From Gammaproteobacteria bacterium (lineage in GTDB: Bacteria; Pseudomonadota; Gammaproteobacteria; Eutrophobiales; Eutrophobiaceae): a stretch of DNA of 64,000 bases. A model generated the notes under the pieces. That model was not told where the DNA came from, ran no database searches, and saw nothing but the letters and a program-made list of their open reading frames with translations. Positions 57,411 to 64,000 of the stretch are shown in pieces (position 1 is the stretch's first letter; every line of letters begins with the position of its first letter). Where the stretch lies: contig WLWS01000001.1 of NCBI GenBank assembly GCA_012103475.1, positions 62,001-126,000 of the forward strand, read 5' to 3'. The position numbers were made by a program, and so were the translations under genes.

Positions 57411-57911
57411 TCAAACCTTGTGGTTTTCGGACTCTATCTTTGCCACTTTGCTCATTACTTTGTCTTCCAGTGCTTTCTTGTACTCACCAATTCGAACCCG
57501 AAGCCCGGCATCCGCAGTGCCCAGTATTTGAGTGGCCAGAATCCCCGCATTAGTGGAGTTATCAATGGCAACTGTCGCAACTGGCACACCCGCAGGCATC
57601 TGTACTATAGAAAGTAAAGAATCGTTACCAGCCAGGCAGGTAGCACTAACAGGTACACCGATAACAGGTAAATTTGAAAGTGAGGCAATCATGCCTGGTA
57701 AGTGTGCAGCGCCACCAGCGCCGGCAATGACTACCCGTAATCCGCGTGTCTCTGCGGACCTGGCGTAATCGAACAGTCGGTCCGGCGTACGATGCGCACT
57801 GACTATGGTCAATTCGTATTCAATATTAAAGGAATCCAGTATATCGGCGGCCGCCTGCATTACCGGTAAATCCGAATCACTTCCCATTACGATGCCAACT
57901 AATGCACTCAA
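57411..57911 (-). CDS. purE: N5-carboxyaminoimidazole ribonucleotide mutase
   Basis: GIVMGSDSDLPVMQAAADIL...VSAHRTPDRLFDYA...AGAGGAAHLPGMIAS. Confidence 0.95.
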   Translation of the reverse strand: MSALVGIVMGSDSDLPVMQAAADILDSFNIEYELTIVSAHRTPDRLFDYARSAETRGLRVVIAGAGGAAHLPGMIASLSNLPVIGVPVSATCLAGNDSLLSIVQMPAGVPVATVAIDNSTNAGILATQILGTADAGLRVRIGEYKKALEDKVMSKVAKIESENHKV

Positions 57912-59080
57912 ACCGTTTCTCCTCTCATTACTTCGGCACTGTCTTCCAGAAATTGTTGTACACGTCGCTTGCTTTCATCAGGATTCGCACACAGACAGGT
58001 AACATGCCCCATTTTACGCCCCATCCTTGCTTCCTTCTTCCCATACCAGTGCAAAAACACATCGCCATCATTAGAAGAAATCATGCCACTGGCGTTGTTC
58101 ATTAAAAATTCCAGTTTTTCAGTGTACAACAAGTTTCGCATAACCGCTGCCGAAGATGCCGGCCCGGGCTCGACCAGAGGCAGATCACAAACAGCACGAA
58201 CATGCTGTTCGAACTGCGAGACATTACTGGTTTGCAGAGTGTGATGTCCCGAATTATGAACTCGCGGTGATATTTCATTTACCAGAATCTGTTTGTCAGG
58301 CAACAGGAACATCTCCACTGCGAATACGCCTACACCTTCAAGCCTGTCGATTACTGTACGGGCCAGTTCAACAGCCTCAGTATTGATCACAGAATCAAGG
58401 CCTGTTGGCAAAACCACAGCATCCAGGACATTTTGTTCAGCGACGAAATCCATTCGAACAGCTTCGTAATTCAGTAATTCGCCTGAAGCAGAACGCGCAA
58501 CGACTACACCAAGTTCAAGTGGTTGTGGGGCATAACGTTCTATCATGCTGGGTACGTCCCACAAATTCTGCAAATCCGACTCACTTTCAATGATCTGAAC
58601 ACCATAGCCATCGTAACCACCCGTTTGTACTTTCTGAACGAATGGCAAACCAAAATCGAGCAAGAGCTGAGGTTCTGCGAGAGGTCGCTCAACAATAATA
58701 AAAGGCAAGCTCGGAAAATTGTTTTCTCTGAGCCAGAGTTTCTGACTAGCTTTGTTTTTTAGCAGCTTTAGCGTACCGGTGGCCGGTCTTACCTGAATAG
58801 TGCCTTTGTCCTGCTCACGCTGAAGTTCATTCAATAATTTTTCAGGCACGTCTTCAAGTTCATAGGTTACAATATCCGCAAGACTGGCAATGTCTGCCGC
58901 CAGATCATTGCTGTCAAACTCGGCCACGATACCGTGATCGGCTTTTACCAGAGCAGGGCCTGAGGGATCAGGTGAGATTATGATGGTATATATGTTCAGC
59001 CCATTCGCAGCCTCGCAAAGAAACATACCTAGCTGACCACCACCAATAATGGCCAGACGAAGCGTGCTGTTGTCGTTCAT
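57908..59080 (-). CDS. purK: N5-carboxyaminoimidazole ribonucleotide synthase
   Basis: 390 aa ATP-grasp; IIGGGQLGMFLCEAA, NEISPRVHNSGHHTLQTSNVSQFEQHVRA. Confidence 0.95.
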   Translation of the reverse strand: MNDNSTLRLAIIGGGQLGMFLCEAANGLNIYTIIISPDPSGPALVKADHGIVAEFDSNDLAADIASLADIVTYELEDVPEKLLNELQREQDKGTIQVRPATGTLKLLKNKASQKLWLRENNFPSLPFIIVERPLAEPQLLLDFGLPFVQKVQTGGYDGYGVQIIESESDLQNLWDVPSMIERYAPQPLELGVVVARSASGELLNYEAVRMDFVAEQNVLDAVVLPTGLDSVINTEAVELARTVIDRLEGVGVFAVEMFLLPDKQILVNEISPRVHNSGHHTLQTSNVSQFEQHVRAVCDLPLVEPGPASSAAVMRNLLYTEKLEFLMNNASGMISSNDGDVFLHWYGKKEARMGRKMGHVTCLCANPDESKRRVQQFLEDSAEVMRGETV

Positions 59081-59155
59081 CGTAGATTCTACTCAGGAAA
59101 AGAGAAGATTTTATCTGATATGAAAACTCTATAAAACTTAAATCTCCATGGCGCA

Positions 59156-59407
59156 CTAAAATCGATCGTTTTGATATTGAGCTCGTCTAAGATCGGCAAC
59201 TCTAAAACCAAGCGGATGAAAACCAATAGCAGGCCAGATACCGATATGGGCATTAGCTTTTTCAATATCCCTGCTTGCGAGTTTGATAGGGACATTATCA
59301 ACAACAATGCTCCGCCCAGGTGTTGGCCAACTCAGGAAAACAAGAGTGGCAAGCGAAAGACTGACCATGATTACAATGGTCAGTCGATGCCCTTTCAACC
59401 AATACAC
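59156..59407 (-). CDS. Small hypothetical protein with N-terminal hydrophobic segment
   Basis: 83 aa; MYWLKGHRLTIVIMVSLSLATLVFLSW. Confidence 0.4.
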   Translation of the reverse strand: MYWLKGHRLTIVIMVSLSLATLVFLSWPTPGRSIVVDNVPIKLASRDIEKANAHIGIWPAIGFHPLGFRVADLRRAQYQNDRF

Positions 59408-59420
59408 TTAATGCGTTGAA

Positions 59421-59663
59421 TCAAGAACGATGCGCTGGTAATTCCGGATGAAAGGACACTTTGAGAATTTCGGTCTGGATTTCTGCACTCAGACGTTTTT
59501 CTGCTCTAAAATGAGTTCCCCGCTTACCCGGATCAATACTGGCCTCGATTCGCTCCTGCAAAATACGATTTATCTCCTCGCTGCGCTCTTCATAATCCGC
59601 TGCAATACTACTTACTGAAAATGTCATCAGGCCGCTAATTAGTAATGTGTTCAATATTTTCAT
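59421..59663 (-). CDS. Small exported hypothetical protein
   Basis: 80 aa; signal peptide MKILNTLLISGLMTFSVSSIAA; RBS-like gagagcag upstream. Confidence 0.55.
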   Translation of the reverse strand: MKILNTLLISGLMTFSVSSIAADYEERSEEINRILQERIEASIDPGKRGTHFRAEKRLSAEIQTEILKVSFHPELPAHRS

Positions 59664-59818
59664 TTTGCTGCTCTCCTTTCGTAAATTGATGTATTACCAA
59701 CTTAGATGCACAGAGAGCACGTTTTGGATGCAAACAATTGAAAATATTTTTACTGAGGTAATTTTGACTGGCAATAATTAGCGGTTTTGCTGGTTCTCAG
59801 GCCGGGAAAGTGTGTTGA

Positions 59819-60754
59819 TTACCTGGTTTTGGAAAGCTTATTTACCTTGCGGATGGCTTCAATAACAGCTTCAGGGTTATCCAGATGTATATTATGACTA
59901 CTTCCTTCGACTATCTCCTGCCATCCCTGCGAGCTCGATTTTGCCAGGTCCCTTTGCAGTTCACGCCAGACATCCTCCATCGAATGTTCATTTTTCATTG
60001 TTGGTAACAAGCGCTGATCCCGGGTTAAAACAGCGACAGGTATATCTGGCATATCCCCGGCAGCGAGCACTTCGCTTTCACTTTGACGGAAATACTTGAG
60101 CTCCTCCATCTGTGCGAATACCGCTTTGCGCTTTGAATTCAAAATAAGCCATTGTTTACGCCATGGATCGCTTTCCACGAATTCATAAGACTGACGGCCT
60201 GCAACCATCTTCCTCTCACCAGAGGATAAGCTATCGAGATCATCCAGCATTTCACTCTGGCGCGGATGCGATGATTCAACCAGCACAATACCTGCCGTAT
60301 CCACGGGGTAGCGTTTTGCAAAAAGCTGTGCGGTAAACCCACCGAAAGACTGTCCGACAATGAGATAGGGTCCTGGAATACCGACCGTTTTCATCATGAG
60401 ATATATTTCTTCGACAATCTGGCTTGTCGAGCGCGGTCCGGGGCCCGGATCACTCATACCGTAACCCGCCCGATCATAGAGGCAGACTCGCATATCAGTG
60501 GCAAGCTCTGATTGAATGGATAACCAGTTGGCCGACGCGTCTCCAATACCACCATCTATAATGACGGTTGGCGTATTTTCGCCTTCACAGTGATAATACA
60601 AACGGTAATTTCCGAATAGCACATGTTTGCCTTTGGGCATTAACCATTCGTCGGCGACGATCGTCCCTGCCTGCAGGGCGAGAACCAAGAATAGATATTT
60701 TATAGTTTTATTCCGCAATGTTTTTCGCAGAGGCCAGTTTTGTTGAAGTTTCAT
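59819..60754 (-). CDS. Alpha/beta hydrolase, exported or membrane-anchored
   Basis: 311 aa; VCLYDRAGYGMSDPGPGPR, LIVGQSFGGFTAQLFA. Confidence 0.9.
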   Translation of the reverse strand: MKLQQNWPLRKTLRNKTIKYLFLVLALQAGTIVADEWLMPKGKHVLFGNYRLYYHCEGENTPTVIIDGGIGDASANWLSIQSELATDMRVCLYDRAGYGMSDPGPGPRSTSQIVEEIYLMMKTVGIPGPYLIVGQSFGGFTAQLFAKRYPVDTAGIVLVESSHPRQSEMLDDLDSLSSGERKMVAGRQSYEFVESDPWRKQWLILNSKRKAVFAQMEELKYFRQSESEVLAAGDMPDIPVAVLTRDQRLLPTMKNEHSMEDVWRELQRDLAKSSSQGWQEIVEGSSHNIHLDNPEAVIEAIRKVNKLSKTR

Positions 60755-61448
60755 ATTTAATCAAAACTGTGTAATTCTTTCCTTCCGCATCGCGCATATT
60801 GGAAATACCTTCAAAGCGCTTCAGTTCAGGTTTGTCAAATGCGTAATAGAGTCGGCTGGCACGGGTAAACTGACGGATAAGAAAACTGTCAGGTTCAATA
60901 ACCAGCACCCGGTATTTTTCTCCAGCTTCCTCAGCTATTTCTTTCTGGTAAATTCTGAATTTAAAAAAACGCAACATGCCAGGAATCAGAAAGTCCCGGG
61001 TAAACTGTTCTCCACTGATTATCTGCTGCCAATGACTCATGACGAAATTATCAAATCCTGCATCGCTAATCGCATCTTCTGAATAGTTGAGTAACTTTTC
61101 TTTCAGTTTGTCATTCACTTTCTCCAGAAAACGAACTTTGTATTCATTCTTGATGTAGGCAGTTGATTCAAGATGACCAGTAGCTTCGTTCATTAACTTG
61201 AATTCCGGTAAAAAAGGCCTGATTTCAAAGTTTACTTTTTTCTCGGCAAACACTTCCCCTTTGCTGTCCTTATAAATAACACTGGATTGACGAACCAGAT
61301 CCTGATTTATACTTTCATAGTGATATTCACTATACAAAAGTCCTTTATCTTCCAGATCGTAGGCATAACCCACTCGCGTCAGATCGTTCTCGGCAAAAGT
61401 GGCTTGATATGAAAGTATCGAAATCAATACAAGAAGGTTTCTAAACAT
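60708..61448 (-). CDS. Exported protein of CFA-type cluster (DUF6134/DUF3108-like)
   Basis: Start moved to MFRNLLVLISILSYQATFAEN (signal peptide); 60708-61517 in track. Confidence 0.6.
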   Translation of the reverse strand: MFRNLLVLISILSYQATFAENDLTRVGYAYDLEDKGLLYSEYHYESINQDLVRQSSVIYKDSKGEVFAEKKVNFEIRPFLPEFKLMNEATGHLESTAYIKNEYKVRFLEKVNDKLKEKLLNYSEDAISDAGFDNFVMSHWQQIISGEQFTRDFLIPGMLRFFKFRIYQKEIAEEAGEKYRVLVIEPDSFLIRQFTRASRLYYAFDKPELKRFEGISNMRDAEGKNYTVLIKYETSTKLASAKNIAE

Positions 61449-61812
61449 CAGATCTGTTTTCTCCACTGTTTTTTCCCAGCCAGAATCGTTGGGCGCTACC
61501 CTGAGATTCAAGAACAACTTTAAGAATATATAAACATGACAGCAGATTACCCAGACTCAGTACCAATAAGACCCAGACTATAGCGCTAAGACTGTTTTGC
61601 TCACGCCACATTACCCAGACGGAAAACAAGAGCAGGCCCAGATAAATGTCCACCAGAGACACAATACCCCAGGGCATTGCCATTAATTGCGCACCTTCGA
61701 TGGGTAAATCACCATTCAAGATGGCATAAATAATTGATCCGAACATCAGGACGAAGCCGATACCAGCGAATATCGCGAGGAGTCGAATCGTCAAGGTCTG
61801 GTTGTTTATCAT
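61441..61812 (-). CDS. Small membrane protein (DUF1475-like)
   Basis: 123 aa, four hydrophobic segments; PWGIVSLVDIYLGLLLFSVWVMWRE. Confidence 0.55.
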   Translation of the reverse strand: MINNQTLTIRLLAIFAGIGFVLMFGSIIYAILNGDLPIEGAQLMAMPWGIVSLVDIYLGLLLFSVWVMWREQNSLSAIVWVLLVLSLGNLLSCLYILKVVLESQGSAQRFWLGKNSGENRSDV

Positions 61813-61818
61813 GAATAT

Positions 61819-62646
61819 TTACGTGCTCGGTCGCCCGTTGGAAGACTGGAAATCTTTACTCACAAGTTTTTTCGGTGGCATTGGAATAAAACTGCTGGTT
61901 GTTCGCTGATAAGCCCGATAGGCATCTCCTTTGCTACGCAGTGATTGCTGCTCAACATAGGGCACACCTGTTATGCGGGTTATAAATACATACATAACCA
62001 GTAAACCGCTCCAGCTTAGAATCCAGTAATCACTGCCATAACCAATCAATACGTAAGCCCACCAATGTAACCACTCAAAAAAGTAATTCGGGTGTCTTGA
62101 GTAACGCCAGAGTCCTTCCTGACACACCAGAGAACGATCTCTGCTCTTTTTCTTGAAATTAGCCAGCTGTCTGTCACTCATCCACTCCCCGGTCAGAGCG
62201 ATGATCCAGACAGTTATGCCTGCGTAATCAAGCCAGCTCAATGAGGTAGCTGCATTGCGTGAGGCAGCCCAGAAAGGTAAGGCAAACAGTAAAGTCCATG
62301 TCGCCTGAAACTGGAAAAATACGAACATGGCCGGTTGCGCATACTTTCCGCAATATTCGCGCATATAGCGATAACGTCCGTCCTCGATTTCACTGCTGAC
62401 ACGCTTATGCAGATAGAGACCAAGACGAATGCCCCAGGCCAGAGCAATCAGGATGATAATGTACTGTCTTGCACCGTTCTCAATATCATCAGCAAGTATG
62501 AGCCAGCAGCCGACCAGCGGAGTCAGGAAAGACCAGGCCACATCGACAACACCGGCATTGCTCGTACGGACTTGCTGCAACCATAACAGAAACATAAGCA
62601 GTCCCGAGGCCGCCCAGGCCAGCAGGAATATTGTAGATATACTCAT
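61819..62646 (-). CDS. DUF1295 (steroid 5-alpha-reductase-like) membrane protein
   Basis: 275 aa; GLWRYSRHPNYFFEWLHWWAYVLIGYGSDYW. Confidence 0.88.
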   Translation of the reverse strand: MSISTIFLLAWAASGLLMFLLWLQQVRTSNAGVVDVAWSFLTPLVGCWLILADDIENGARQYIIILIALAWGIRLGLYLHKRVSSEIEDGRYRYMREYCGKYAQPAMFVFFQFQATWTLLFALPFWAASRNAATSLSWLDYAGITVWIIALTGEWMSDRQLANFKKKSRDRSLVCQEGLWRYSRHPNYFFEWLHWWAYVLIGYGSDYWILSWSGLLVMYVFITRITGVPYVEQQSLRSKGDAYRAYQRTTSSFIPMPPKKLVSKDFQSSNGRPST

Positions 62647-62649
62647 AGC

Positions 62650-63198
62650 CTATTTATTCTCTGAATTACCTGAAGTTAATGGAGCTCGATTTACCCACGG
62701 TTGGGCGGCAGCAAACCAAACCAGCAGCGGTGTGGCGATGAGCCACTGTATGGCTATCATTATCAGGGCCGGTTTTCCCTTAATTTCGATTGCCCCGAGA
62801 CGACTGCCAGCATAGTAAGCAAAGGAACCTGCAATCGCGCCCAGCAAAGCAGCCAGAAACAGATGCCCATGAAGCCACTTCATTGAGTAGTTAAGAGTCG
62901 CTGCAAAATTTACCCACAAGGCCACCATCCACAATGGAGACGGGCCACCAAGTTGAGTCTGTAGAGGAAAAGACAGGCTGCCCGAAAGTACCTGCATAGA
63001 ATCGATAAGGTAGCCGATAACCGCTGCTGTCAACAAAAGATGCAGTTCGGCAAGTCTATGGGTACCAGCTGCATATAGATGACAGAATATCCAGATTAAG
63101 GTGATTAAGACACCTACGTAAGGTCGCCCGATCGCAGCAAAATATACTGTCGTTATCCAGGCAAACTGGAAGGTAAAAAAATTGACTATGTTTAGCAT
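62650..63198 (-). CDS. DUF2878 membrane protein
   Basis: Start moved to MLNIVNFFTFQFAWITTVYFAAIGRPYVG; LGGPSPLWMVALWVNFAATLNYSMKWL; the track ORF (63351) would overlap the CFA gene. Confidence 0.8.
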   Translation of the reverse strand: MLNIVNFFTFQFAWITTVYFAAIGRPYVGVLITLIWIFCHLYAAGTHRLAELHLLLTAAVIGYLIDSMQVLSGSLSFPLQTQLGGPSPLWMVALWVNFAATLNYSMKWLHGHLFLAALLGAIAGSFAYYAGSRLGAIEIKGKPALIMIAIQWLIATPLLVWFAAAQPWVNRAPLTSGNSENK

Positions 63199-63205
63199 GC
63201 GCTTA

Positions 63206-64000
63206 TCAGCGTTTAAGCGCTTCCCGTGAATGAGCTGGCTTGTCAAGAACCACTTGTACCAGACCCGTATAGCGTTCTCTGAAGCCCGCCTCACAATAAC
63301 AAAGATAGTATTCCCATAAGCGGGTGAAATCTTCGCCGTAACCCAGTTCACGTACAGCGTTTAGATTACTTCTGAATTGTCTATGCCATTCGTCAAGTGT
63401 TCGGGCATAGTGCAAACCAAAATCCTCAAGACTGGTAATACGCATATCAGAACCTTCCGTGATGGCATTCTGCATGGCGCATAAAGAGGGTACGCAACTA
63501 CCCGGGAAAATAAACTGTTGAATGAAGTCGCTGGTTTCCAAATATTGGGAATAACGTTGATCGGGCATTGTAATTGCCTGGATACAGGCCTGTCCGTTTT
63601 CCTTAAGAAGTTGCGAACACTTTGAAAAATAGCCTGGCAGGAATTGATTACCTACAGCTTCGATCATTTCGATTGACACCAACTTGTCGTACTGACCAGT
63701 CAAATCCCGATAATCAGATAACTGAATATCAATTTTGTCCTGCAAACCATGCTTTCTGATGCGCTGATTCGCAAGTTTAAACTGCTCTCTTGAAATTGTT
63801 GTAGTCGTCACACGACAACCGTAGTAACTCGCAGCATGAATGGCGAAACTGCCCCAGCCGGTGCCGATTTCAATCACATGATCGTTTGCCTTTAGATCAA
63901 GCTTACGACAAATTCGATCCAGTTTCTCAATAGACGCCTCTTCCATACTGGAATCCGCGTTTTGAAAAAAACCGGAAGAATAAGTCATGGTCGGATCAAG
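63206..64000 (-). CDS. Cyclopropane-fatty-acyl-phospholipid synthase-like methyltransferase, N-terminus beyond window
   Basis: DPTMTYSSGFFQNADSSMEEAS...VIEIGTGWGSFAIHAA...IEMIEAVG; frame open to window edge. Confidence 0.92.
   Translation of the reverse strand, partial: LDPTMTYSSGFFQNADSSMEEASIEKLDRICRKLDLKANDHVIEIGTGWGSFAIHAASYYGCRVTTTTISREQFKLANQRIRKHGLQDKIDIQLSDYRDLTGQYDKLVSIEMIEAVGNQFLPGYFSKCSQLLKENGQACIQAITMPDQRYSQYLETSDFIQQFIFPGSCVPSLCAMQNAITEGSDMRITSLEDFGLHYARTLDEWHRQFRSNLNAVRELGYGEDFTRLWEYYLCYCEAGFRERYTGLVQVVLDKPAHSREALKR

Noticed and set aside
1-64000. CRISPR arrays, tRNA/rRNA genes, transposases, integrases, phage genes
   Set aside because: Looked for but none recognised; no regularly spaced repeats, cloverleaf-like sequence or mobile-element proteins in the ORF track

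Overview
64 kb of a Gram-negative, probably gammaproteobacterial, chromosome. This is judged from many TonB-dependent receptors (TBDRs) and a plausible purEK pair. The window is dominated by accessory catabolic operons. Left to right: a SoeABC-like molybdoenzyme complex followed by the start of a SulP permease (1-4784); an acyl-CoA ligase / PAS histidine kinase / amidase operon; a frameshifted amidase with a GatC-like subunit and an NSS transporter; an aldo/keto reductase and TBDR; a SnoaL-like / FAD-oxidase / TetR group; a TBDR divergent from HupE; a large minus-strand catabolic region (23.7-37.1 kb: hyuAB, StyA-like monooxygenase, flavin reductase with a C-terminal winged-helix-like domain, three CxxCxxH carboxymuconolactone-decarboxylase-like proteins, TBDR, XylS-like AraC); a sugar-acid-like catabolic region (37.2-55.7 kb: three enolase-superfamily enzymes, PQQ dehydrogenase, IlvD, DUF3604, HpaI aldolase, MFS, TBDR, AraC); a ferredoxin-cyclase, SDR, purEK; and a CFA-synthase / DUF2878 / DUF1295 lipid cluster cut by the window end. 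The main findings, read directly from sequence, are: (1) a four-copy XylS-like direct-repeat motif in front of four minus-strand transcription units at 30-37 kb; (2) a separate motif (two copies 40/41 identical plus a third diverged copy) with 21-bp-spaced GRTGCCA half-sites that joins three units at 41-54 kb, each unit carrying one enolase-superfamily gene; (3) an in-frame fusion of the 3' part of a DUF3604 gene to an IlvD lacking its own N-terminus, with an in-frame TAA in the DUF3604 part; (4) three further disrupted genes (amber in a PQQ dehydrogenase, 1-nt frameshifts in a TBDR and an amidase). All family names come from reading the translations by eye. No database search was run.
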